A DNA stretch of 11,619 nucleotides from Saprospiraceae bacterium (lineage in GTDB: Bacteria; Bacteroidota; Bacteroidia; Bacteroidales; JAIPBB01), in NCBI GenBank assembly GCA_021739805.1, contig JAIPBB010000167.1:1-11619 (forward strand). Reading direction: 5' to 3'. Every line of letters starts with the position of its first letter. The stretch's first letter is position 1. A program made the position numbers and the translations under genes. Of this stretch, positions 1 to 6,756 are shown in pieces. Below the pieces are notes generated by a model, which was not told where the DNA came from, made no database searches, and was given only the letters and a program-made list of their open reading frames with translations.

Positions 1-93
1 GGATTGTCTTTTTTCCTTATCCCAATGGGATATTGATTCATAGACATAAGTAACTCCAGTTTTCGTATTTTTCTGATATACTACAGCAGCCAT
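1..93 (-). CDS. IS transposase, N-terminal fragment (runs off window)
   Basis: This is the first 31 codons of a gene that continues past the left edge. It begins MAAVVYQKNTKTGVTYVYES and continues ISHWDKEKRQS. The pattern 'tyVYEs.syWDKEKrQ' resembles, from memory, the N-terminus of IS4-superfamily (IS1634-like) DDE transposases. The DDE catalytic residues would lie outside the window. The start is well supported: AAGGAG (100-105) sits 6 nt before the ATG at 91-93. A promoter-like pair with a palindrome lies just upstream. The gene is codirectional with the defence genes but separated from them by a terminator-like hairpin, so it is probably transcribed independently. Family assignment is from pattern memory only, and the outer end of the element could not be located. 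Confidence 0.65.
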   Translation of the reverse strand, partial: MAAVVYQKNTKTGVTYVYESISHWDKEKRQS

Positions 94-112
94 ATTCCAC
101 TCCTTTAAACAT

Positions 113-150
113 CGTTACTAATAATATAATAGTAACGAGTAGAAAAGCAA
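113..150 (-). promoter_or_regulatory. Promoter with operator-like palindrome upstream of transposase
   Basis: On the minus strand TTGCTT (145-150) is followed after 16 bp by TATATT (123-128), or after 18 bp by TATTAT (121-126). Each -10 candidate matches the consensus at 5 of 6 positions. CGTTACTA (113-120) and TAGTAACG (130-137) form a perfect 8-bp inverted repeat that brackets the -10 region, a usual position for a repressor operator. It could also be part of the end of the insertion sequence. The transposase ribosome binding site lies 8 bp downstream. Confidence 0.4.
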
Positions 151-177
151 AAAAAATATGCATTTTGTCATATTTTT
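149..177 (-). terminator. AT-rich hairpin with U-tract after the small-protein gene
   Basis: On the minus strand AAAAATATG (169-177) pairs with CATATTTTT (152-160) around an 8-nt loop. The T-run ending the second arm continues to position 149. It begins 7 bp after the stop codon at 185-187, where an operon terminator is expected. The 9-bp stem has only one G-C pair, so it would be weak. It may work in both directions, or simply be AT-rich sequence. Confidence 0.4.
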
Positions 178-184
178 ATTGTAG

Positions 185-436
185 TTATAAATATTTCCTC
201 GTTATTATTAGCGGGAATGCAGGATCTAAGGGAATCGATTTATCAAAAATCAATTTAAATGTTAAATATACAATATCAGGAAAAAAGCAAAGATAATCGA
301 TAATGTGCACTGCAAAATCAGGTATATGCTTCATCGAGTTACTCTTTTCTTTTTCACTAAATGACTTCTTTAGACGCTTTCTTAACTTCATATAGAAATC
401 ATTACACTCTTTCTCTGAGTATTTAAATTCTTTCAT
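185..436 (-). CDS. Small basic protein of unknown function (83 aa)
   Basis: I do not recognise this 83-residue protein. Its first half is highly charged and Lys-rich (KLRKRLKKSFSEKEKSNSMK). The second half is more hydrophobic and aromatic (about residues 40-66, including IIDYLCFFPDIVYLTFKLIF) and could be a membrane-associating or packing helix. The start is strongly supported: GGAGGT (441-446) lies 4 nt before the ATG. It follows the OLD-type gene by 45 bp in the same direction, so it is probably the last gene of the same transcript. Its final residues, around DPAFP, are encoded by the left copy of the 15-bp repeat (211-225). The present C-terminus may therefore derive from repeat insertion and the original protein may have been longer. 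It could be a partner or immunity factor for the upstream genes, but nothing in the sequence proves that. Confidence 0.6.
   Translation of the reverse strand: MKEFKYSEKECNDFYMKLRKRLKKSFSEKEKSNSMKHIPDFAVHIIDYLCFFPDIVYLTFKLIFDKSIPLDPAFPLIITRKYL
211..225 (+). repeat. Left copy of 15-bp inverted repeat flanking the island
   Basis: GCGGGAATGCAGGAT occurs here and, as its exact reverse complement, at 11482-11496. No third copy was found by eye. Here it lies inside the 3' end of the 83-residue gene. It is clearly more GC-rich than the surrounding DNA. It may be an island boundary or one of many dispersed repeats in this genome. Confidence 0.6.
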
Positions 437-481
437 TATTACCTCCGTTTTTGTTTTTTTACAATTTTATATATTTTAATA

Positions 482-2233
482 TTAAGTAGAGATTCTCTCT
501 ATTTCTTTTATTAAATCAAAAGTAGGAGCAAATCCTTGATAATCAACATCATCTTTTTTGATAATTTTATCTGCAAATTTTACTTTTTTACCAGTGAAAG
601 AATAGCAGCTATGATCATTCTTTGATGGGAATTTCCTATTAGCATTGGGTATTTGATCATCTTTTAGCAACAATTCAGTTGAAACATAGCAATATGAGGA
701 TTCTTTTATATCAAAAAAATCATTTCTAAATTCTGGCACTGCCAATATTGTAACAAAGGCATTTACAAAATCTTTATGCTGATACACAATATGACCATTC
801 AATTCGATTTTATTACAGCTACAACATTTTAAGATACCCTTTAATTGATTTAATCCTTCTTCATCTGCATCAAATATTATAATAATTTTTTGATTTGATC
901 GCATTCTTGTTAAATGATTAATAAAGAAATGATTTAGTTTATGTGCCCCTGATCCAATTGCTGAGCCATTATCAGTAATATAATGTGAAGATAATAGATA
1001 ATCATCATCAATATCTTTATCATATAATGAGTTATAAGCCTTAGTGAATAGCATGTTGTCCGTTATACCTTCAAACATAATCGTTGATTTCTCAGATTCA
1101 CTTACTTTTAATTTAAGCTCCTCTATGTTCTCTATTTCATTACTATATTTTTTATAAATATCATCTAATTCCTTATTCAATTGATATATACCAAGATCAC
1201 TATTTAAACTATCGTCGATGTTATGGCTCCTAGGAATAATTAAAGTATTTTCACCCTTCTCATCCTTTTTTACTCTAAACTGCTGGACTATTATTGGATT
1301 ATTCAATGTTATAAAACTAAAAGAATGAGTACATGCAAATATTTGTGCATTATTTGTATATTCACTCATAAAGTCTTTTGCAATAGCATTGATCAATGAA
1401 TATTCACATGAATTTTCTGGCTCATCAAAACCCCATATATAAAAATTTCTAGTATTATTTTTAGCTATATAGTTTAAAATAACAGGAATATATCTCATCC
1501 GAATACCATCTCCACGGTAATTTAAAGGTATATTATATTCACCGGATATAGTATTAATTATCAATCGCTCAAATAATTGTGAAATTTCTTTAGGAAAGTT
1601 GAGTGTAGATTTTATTTTAGTCAATTCAAAATATTCTTTATTTAAATCGCTTGTTAATCCATCAATTTCCGCATTAAATTCATCCAATATTGATTGTATT
1701 TTATTTGATCTATCATCAATATTTTTCGAGAAAAGAATTTCTTGCAAATTTATCAGCAGAGACTGAAAAAATCTTTTATCCCTAATTGCTGGAACGTAAA
1801 TGAATTTGATTTTATTTATAAAAGTATGCAAAGAAGTTCTTGATCTTTTTAAGTTACTTATTTTTCCATTCTTATCATATGTACTTAGATCATCACTGTT
1901 ATCATATAGTATTCCTTCCCTATCCCATTTTTTTGTAATAGAAAATTTCTTTGGTAAAGTAGTATATGATCCTGGATTATTGAATGTTATTTTTACTTTT
2001 ATGAACTGTTTTCCTTTTACTGATTCCTTTCTTACAGTATTCAATCTATCCTTATTATAATCATGCAGAAAATCAAGATTTTTGTTATTAAAATAGGAAT
2101 CTAAGATTAATAATATATTTGATTTTCCTGAGTCATTTAAACCAGAAAATATATTCAAATCTTTAACATCTTTAATTACTGCTTTATTAATTGATCTAAA
2201 GTAATTAATTTCAATTCTTTCAATGTACTTCAT
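482..2233 (-). CDS. OLD-family ATPase with TOPRIM nuclease domain (583 aa)
   Basis: This is an ABC/SMC-type ATPase fused to a TOPRIM domain, the architecture of OLD-family DNA nucleases (phage P2 Old, GajA of Gabija). Visible motifs are a Walker A GLNDSGKS at about 31-38, a signature-like YRGDGIRMRY near 239-248, Walker B FDEPENSCE at 269-277 and an H-loop histidine in CTHSF at 303. The TOPRIM acidic residues follow: Glu388 in MFEGITD and the Asp-x-Asp pair 455-457 in FDADEEG. A Glu/Lys-rich stretch near 355-382 separates the two domains. The length is close to that usual for GajA-type proteins. All core catalytic residues look intact, so the enzyme is probably active. In the family, ATP binding controls a nicking nuclease that cuts phage DNA. 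The gene lies 51 bp after the PLD-helicase gene. AGGAG precedes the start with a rather long 11-nt gap. No UvrD-like GajB partner is present. Confidence 0.85.
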   Translation of the reverse strand: MKYIERIEINYFRSINKAVIKDVKDLNIFSGLNDSGKSNILLILDSYFNNKNLDFLHDYNKDRLNTVRKESVKGKQFIKVKITFNNPGSYTTLPKKFSITKKWDREGILYDNSDDLSTYDKNGKISNLKRSRTSLHTFINKIKFIYVPAIRDKRFFQSLLINLQEILFSKNIDDRSNKIQSILDEFNAEIDGLTSDLNKEYFELTKIKSTLNFPKEISQLFERLIINTISGEYNIPLNYRGDGIRMRYIPVILNYIAKNNTRNFYIWGFDEPENSCEYSLINAIAKDFMSEYTNNAQIFACTHSFSFITLNNPIIVQQFRVKKDEKGENTLIIPRSHNIDDSLNSDLGIYQLNKELDDIYKKYSNEIENIEELKLKVSESEKSTIMFEGITDNMLFTKAYNSLYDKDIDDDYLLSSHYITDNGSAIGSGAHKLNHFFINHLTRMRSNQKIIIIFDADEEGLNQLKGILKCCSCNKIELNGHIVYQHKDFVNAFVTILAVPEFRNDFFDIKESSYCYVSTELLLKDDQIPNANRKFPSKNDHSCYSFTGKKVKFADKIIKKDDVDYQGFAPTFDLIKEIERIST

Positions 2234-2284
2234 ATTAACTTTAACTCCTAAATTATTTCTTTATAAGTTGATCCATTGGCATTA

Positions 2285-5200
2285 TTAATTACCTCTTTCA
2301 TCAGTAACCTCCTGATTCGAACAGATATTTTCCACAGCGACAACTACCTCATCTGCCATATCTTGAACTTTGAATTTTATTCTATCCAGATAATCAGCTC
2401 CTATTCTGGCTCTAATAGTCATTATAGCATTTTTAAAATCTTTAAGCACTGATTCTTCACATCCAGGTTTAAGATCATTTGCTGCAAGCCTTCGGATGGT
2501 AAACAATGGAAGAGTGTGCCAATATAACATATCTTCTTTTAGGGTTTTAATGAAATCAAGAATATCAGCAAACTCATCTCTATATCTGCTTATTGCTGTT
2601 TTCAAATTGTTGAGCGCTTTCTGTTCCAGGGAATTTTCACTTCCTGATCTTTTTAGATTCACATCTTGACCATTATATGCTTTCAATTCTATATAGTTTT
2701 TCCAGAAGATCTCGCTTAATTCTACTTTGTTCTCACTAAATATACATTCAATTAGAGGTAGTACATCTTCGAAATTCAAATCCCTGATAAGCGTGTTTTG
2801 ATCATCTATGTTTTCCAGTATGTGTAAAAAAAGACTTAATCTTTTTCTTTTCATCACTACTAATTGATTCTTATGATACTTTTTTGCTGTCTTTACACGT
2901 GCAGGAAGTTTTGATATTTTCTCAATCACTTCTGGATATTCTTTGGCTATCTTGAAATATATATTCCTTACTTTTATAGTCAGGTTATTATCCTCCTTCT
3001 CAAGAGGATTGCTATTTAATCTGCGATATAGTTCTGCAGCAGAAGGGGTCTCATCTATATCAAAAATCTTCGCATCTTCTCCCAGAGTATTATGTATCAT
3101 ATACATTTTCTCCTGTGCTGTCTCCCTGCTACGAACTACTTCTGAGCCTTTTAATGAGGGAAAAGAGTTTATGATGTATAGCTTATCAAATACTCGCTTT
3201 CCTATACGGTTTATTCTTCCCACCCGTTGGATAACTCTTGTTGGATTCCATGGTATGTCATAGTTTATGACTACTCCTGCTCGATTGAGATTTACACCTT
3301 CGCTCAATTTATCACTCGTTAAGAGTACATCATAATCATTTTTTTGATCTCTTTCATCACAGGCAGCATCAAAATTTTCGATCAATTCATTGGCTTGTTT
3401 TGATGTTAGTTTACCAGGCACTGTAAATACTCTTCCACCAAAATGTCGCTTAACTGCTCTACTCAAATGCTTGATCGTGTCAACATACTCAGAAAATACT
3501 ATTACTTTTCTCTCACCTTTTTCCTGTTCCAGTATTTCCTGAATCTTTTCTATCAGACGCACCCTCTTTGGATCTTGTATATCTAAATGAAGCTCTTCCA
3601 TTTCTCTTTTTATTTTCTCAAATAGTTCCAGATCCTTTTGGATGTTTTCATGAAATTCAGTACTATAGTAAAATTCATTTACCTCATAGATTTTATAGTG
3701 TTTTGGAAGTAAATCTGCCTTTTGTTCCAGTTGCTGCGCATATTCTTCTAATTCTTGTTCGATCTCTTCTTCACTCAAATTATAGATGTTTTCTAATAAC
3801 TTGCGATCCAATATATATTTCCCGCCTGAATTTGCTAAAAATTCCAGTACTACTTTGTGAATTCGGATGAAATTCTCTATAGTCTTCCAAAATGAGCCAA
3901 AAGAACTTTCAAATCGCTTGACTACCAGCCTTCGCATAAATTCATATAGATTCTCCTGCTGGGTCTCATACCAGACTGCTTCCCCTTCCTTACTTTTACT
4001 TTCATATTTAAATGGCTGATAGATTGCTCCGCTAAAAGTTCCACTCTCTCCAAAATATTCACTGATTACTTTTGTATAGAATATATCCTGCTCAGGTGTT
4101 AGCTCATAAAACATCTCTACCGGGTCAGCAAGTTCTGATAACTCACTGATCTCCTTTTTATATAAACTGTCTTTTTGAAGGTCAAGTCGGTTCCTACGAA
4201 TTATTATCGGGGATATCAATTTACGTATTTCTTTAGCCAGATATTCTGTTCTCTGTTTCACTTTTGTGATGTCAATTGGTAACTCACCAAAAAATGCACT
4301 ATAATAACTCTCTGCCTTCTGACGCCTTACTTCATCTGTGGTTTGCCAGTATTTACTGATATACGACAATTGCTTGAATATCTTATTATAATACCTGAAC
4401 CTTAAATCAAGATCATCTCCAAGCGTTATTCCACTTTTACCTGGGATAATAAATAGCTTTAGCAAAGAAAATATATCTGAAGGACTATTATTAAATGGGG
4501 TTGCGGTTAATAACATTACTTTCCTGTTCTTGCAAATCTCACTCATTAATTCATAGGTTTCCGTATCCTGATTACGGTAGCGGTGCGCTTCATCTATGAT
4601 CACGGCTTCTATACTGTCTCCATATTTCTGCAAAAATCCTAAGGCTTGTTCAAGCTTGCCTCCTGAATATAACTCCCACCCATACAATCCAAATACTTGT
4701 CGATAAAGCCTCCACCCACTCCGATTCTTCTCATCACCTATCAGTGATGGCGGTGCTATTATTATTCCCCGAACCCCCAAAGAAGCTGCAGTCATACCTG
4801 CTATTACTGATTTGCCTAAACCTACTACATCTCCAATAATTACTCCATTATAGTTTTCTATGACGCTTAATGCTTGATTAACAGCATCTATCTGATAATT
4901 ATATCTTTTATAGCCATACTTATCTACTTGCCTCAGTATTAAGGGCTCAATCTTTTTGATTTGTTGTGTCTCCAGATATGTTTTTAACATTAATGAGTAA
5001 GCTTCAAATGGAGTTACTGATGCAGCCTGCGTGTATTGTCTGATGATTTCTATCAATACCCGTATATTATCTATTGGCACTGACTTATTCTCCCACAAAT
5101 CATCATAATACTTCTCTGCCTCCTCAGTGCCATAATCCCCTATCTCTACATTAAATTCATTTTGATGCTTTATACCGGCTTTAGTTAAATTGCTGCTTCC

Positions 5201-5668
5201 TGTTATAAAACGGCAAGCCTGCAATTCCTTGATCTCATCCCTGGCTTTGAATATATAAAGTTTTGCATGATTGGCTTCTCTTGTTTTCCTTATCTCAAGT
5301 TTACCAGCTTCAAGTAATTCTATAAATAACTCGATATCTTTATAAAACTCTTCATTATCTAATTCTTTATCATTCAATCCCAGCTTCAATGAATCATAAT
5401 ATCGTTCCCTAATATCATCTTTACTATAATATCGTTCTTCATCTGCTATTTCTATAATATTCCCTATATGCTTATCTATCTGCATTCCTACTAATATTTT
5501 TAGCTTTATATCTGGATACTTGCGGATAGTTTCGCTTAATTCCTGCCAACCAGAAAAATAAAAGAACCCTACCAGTATCTTGATCTCTTCACTATATTTG
5601 ATCAGCGTCTTGATTCTGCTCTCAAGACTCTTACTCTTTTCAATATTTGTTATAAAATTATTTCTCAT
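2285..5668 (-). CDS. PLD-type nuclease fused to SNF2/RapA-like helicase (1127 aa)
   Basis: This is the likely restriction subunit: a DNA translocase carrying its own nuclease. Residues 1-200 form a phospholipase-D-like domain with the half-motif HAK at 134-136 and GSSNLT at 157-162. Such domains cut DNA, usually as dimers, as in BfiI-type enzymes. The helicase core follows: YQIDAV at 258-263, Walker A GDVVGLGKSV at 279-288, DEAH at 359-362, TATPFNN at 388-394, a helical Glu-rich insertion around 640-720, and motif VI QRVGRINRIG at 814-823. All ATPase motifs are intact. The start follows an AGGGG site by 7 nt and lies 13 bp after the stop of the abiF-like gene, so the two are probably cotranscribed. 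Pairing with the Eco57I-type methyltransferase points to an ATP-dependent restriction-modification system. DISARM is less likely because no DrmA- or DrmB-like gene is seen. The specificity and cleavage mode are inferred. Confidence 0.85.
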   Translation of the reverse strand: MRNNFITNIEKSKSLESRIKTLIKYSEEIKILVGFFYFSGWQELSETIRKYPDIKLKILVGMQIDKHIGNIIEIADEERYYSKDDIRERYYDSLKLGLNDKELDNEEFYKDIELFIELLEAGKLEIRKTREANHAKLYIFKARDEIKELQACRFITGSSNLTKAGIKHQNEFNVEIGDYGTEEAEKYYDDLWENKSVPIDNIRVLIEIIRQYTQAASVTPFEAYSLMLKTYLETQQIKKIEPLILRQVDKYGYKRYNYQIDAVNQALSVIENYNGVIIGDVVGLGKSVIAGMTAASLGVRGIIIAPPSLIGDEKNRSGWRLYRQVFGLYGWELYSGGKLEQALGFLQKYGDSIEAVIIDEAHRYRNQDTETYELMSEICKNRKVMLLTATPFNNSPSDIFSLLKLFIIPGKSGITLGDDLDLRFRYYNKIFKQLSYISKYWQTTDEVRRQKAESYYSAFFGELPIDITKVKQRTEYLAKEIRKLISPIIIRRNRLDLQKDSLYKKEISELSELADPVEMFYELTPEQDIFYTKVISEYFGESGTFSGAIYQPFKYESKSKEGEAVWYETQQENLYEFMRRLVVKRFESSFGSFWKTIENFIRIHKVVLEFLANSGGKYILDRKLLENIYNLSEEEIEQELEEYAQQLEQKADLLPKHYKIYEVNEFYYSTEFHENIQKDLELFEKIKREMEELHLDIQDPKRVRLIEKIQEILEQEKGERKVIVFSEYVDTIKHLSRAVKRHFGGRVFTVPGKLTSKQANELIENFDAACDERDQKNDYDVLLTSDKLSEGVNLNRAGVVINYDIPWNPTRVIQRVGRINRIGKRVFDKLYIINSFPSLKGSEVVRSRETAQEKMYMIHNTLGEDAKIFDIDETPSAAELYRRLNSNPLEKEDNNLTIKVRNIYFKIAKEYPEVIEKISKLPARVKTAKKYHKNQLVVMKRKRLSLFLHILENIDDQNTLIRDLNFEDVLPLIECIFSENKVELSEIFWKNYIELKAYNGQDVNLKRSGSENSLEQKALNNLKTAISRYRDEFADILDFIKTLKEDMLYWHTLPLFTIRRLAANDLKPGCEESVLKDFKNAIMTIRARIGADYLDRIKFKVQDMADEVVVAVENICSNQEVTDERGN

Positions 5669-5681
5669 AAACCAACCCCTT

Positions 5682-6572
5682 TTAATATTTCTCTAATTGT
5701 TGTCTCCAATCGTCTGGAAATCCCAAATCTGATGGACATACAATGTCATTATATTTATCATAAATACTTGATAAATAGTTAAGTGATTCATTAAATACTA
5801 TATCATCCAGAATTAATATCTTGAAAATCACAAGTATTGTGAAAAGAGAATACTTTCCCCTTGCATCAACTAATCCATCCCAATATTCTTTTCTTATCTT
5901 CCTGAGTACAAATTTACGCTTCCACAACATATCATGATGTGCACAGATATTTCTTATATCCGTCACTGTCTTCATCCAGGAACCAAAGATATTTGGTGAT
6001 AGTTTTCTTTCTGTTTCTCTAAAATCTTGTAATATTGCTTTTTTTACTTCAATATCTCTTATATTTTCAAATAATTTAGTTAATTCTCCCAAAGTAAATA
6101 ACTCTACTGCCTTATATATAGGCAATTCGTCATCATAATAATCTTTATGATGCATTATCATTGGATGCCGCTTTCTTTCTTCTCTGTTATAAGTCTCTCG
6201 ATATTTTTCAATTGATTTTTCATGAAATACTGTATTATTGAAATTAGCTGAATCCAAATATCCATGATTCCCTGTGTTTTGTCCCAGGTAATATGCCATC
6301 TTTGCTCTGAAACAAAATTCAAAATTCTCTATCAAGGGATATAGACAGTGTTTTAAATCTCTGTCAAATTGATATAGTCTAAATATATCTTCAAGAGTTG
6401 TACCTTCTAATATTCTACCTTCTATTTCAAAGTGTTTCCTATAAATCATTAATCTCTGATAATTGATCTGTGAAAATATCTTTAATGCCTTTGACTCATC
6501 TGATACAAGAATGCCCCGATCTTTGATCTTTTCTATTAATCCCAGGTAGTCTAATATTGGTTTACATCTCAT
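5682..6572 (-). CDS. abiF-like: Abi_2/AbiF-family HEPN abortive-infection protein
   Basis: This is an Abi_2-family (AbiD/AbiF) protein, probably a HEPN ribonuclease that halts growth when phage infect. From the start used here it has 296 residues. Typical family segments are visible: a short N-terminus leading to IEKIKDRGILVSDES, then SQINYQRLMIYRKHF, DRDLKHCLYPLIENFEFCFR, a central ELPIYKAVELFTLGEL, and a C-terminal LGFPDDW. The HEPN catalytic motif R-x4-H appears as RNICAHH (Arg207 and His212). Position 6572 is chosen because family members begin about this far upstream of the first conserved segment and because the hairpin/U-tract structure ends just before it, but no Shine-Dalgarno precedes it. 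An in-frame ATG at 6605 adds 11 residues and has AGGAAAGGGG upstream, so it remains possible. The gene has its own promoter-like site and a structured RNA upstream. It is transcribed toward the helicase gene 13 bp away. Confidence 0.8.
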   Translation of the reverse strand: MRCKPILDYLGLIEKIKDRGILVSDESKALKIFSQINYQRLMIYRKHFEIEGRILEGTTLEDIFRLYQFDRDLKHCLYPLIENFEFCFRAKMAYYLGQNTGNHGYLDSANFNNTVFHEKSIEKYRETYNREERKRHPMIMHHKDYYDDELPIYKAVELFTLGELTKLFENIRDIEVKKAILQDFRETERKLSPNIFGSWMKTVTDIRNICAHHDMLWKRKFVLRKIRKEYWDGLVDARGKYSLFTILVIFKILILDDIVFNESLNYLSSIYDKYNDIVCPSDLGFPDDWRQQLEKY

Positions 6573-6646
6573 AATAAAAAATAGGCCATACGGTAATCCG
6601 GGCATTCACCCCTTTCCTGGCAGCTAACCGCCGTATGGCTCTGGCA
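6573..6646 (-). ncRNA. Candidate structured small RNA leading the abiF-like gene
   Basis: Read on the minus strand, GCCATACGG (6631-6639) pairs perfectly with CCGTATGGC (6585-6593). The enclosed 37 nt can form two small hairpins: GGCGG/CTGCC around UUAG, and GGG/CCC around GTGAATG. A U-rich tract follows the closing stem. The segment is far more GC-rich than the surrounding intergenic DNA. A TTGACA promoter lies just upstream, so an RNA of about 65-75 nt is plausible. From memory, conserved RNAs (the 'abiF RNA motif') have been described upstream of abiF-family genes, and AbiF proteins have been reported to act with a noncoding RNA. I could not check a covariance-model match. An alternative is a cis-acting attenuator or a hairpin controlling translation from the ATG at 6605, which lies in its loop. 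Confidence 0.55.
6574..6593 (-). terminator. 3' stem arm plus U-tract of the abiF leader RNA
   Basis: The arm CCGTATGGC is followed by CTATTTTTTATT, ending directly at the abiF-like ATG at 6572. With its upstream partner (6631-6639) this resembles an intrinsic terminator with an unusually large, structured loop. Partial readthrough would be needed for abiF and the helicase gene to be expressed from the same promoter. This RNA-terminator-toxin order resembles type III toxin-antitoxin loci. Confidence 0.4.
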
Positions 6647-6652
6647 ATTATT

Positions 6653-6681
6653 TAAATTAATTAACTTCTTCATTTTGTCAA
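6653..6681 (-). promoter_or_regulatory. Promoter upstream of the abiF leader RNA
   Basis: A perfect TTGACA lies at 6676-6681 on the minus strand. The AT-rich region 16-17 bp downstream offers TAATTT (6654-6659) or AATTTA (6653-6658) as a weak -10. The predicted start, near 6643-6648, falls just before the paired RNA. The site lies within the gap after the TIR gene, so abiF and the helicase could be expressed separately from the methyltransferase. Confidence 0.5.
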
Positions 6682-6756
6682 ATACTTTTTCTATCATTCT
6701 CATAAATTCTTAACTCTTTTAGATAATTCTATCATCTTTCTCTAATGCGAAACTGA

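Noticed and set aside
482..2233. Calling the OLD-type gene gajA of a complete Gabija system.
   Set aside because: The UvrD-like GajB is absent from the window; the neighbouring helicase is of the SNF2 type.
6570..6704. A 44-codon minus-strand frame (starting MRMIEKVFDKMKK) running through the promoter and RNA and ending in an ATGA overlap with the abiF start.
   Set aside because: No Shine-Dalgarno, it spans a perfect -35 box and a paired RNA, and the encoded tail is of odd composition; the overlap is likely chance.
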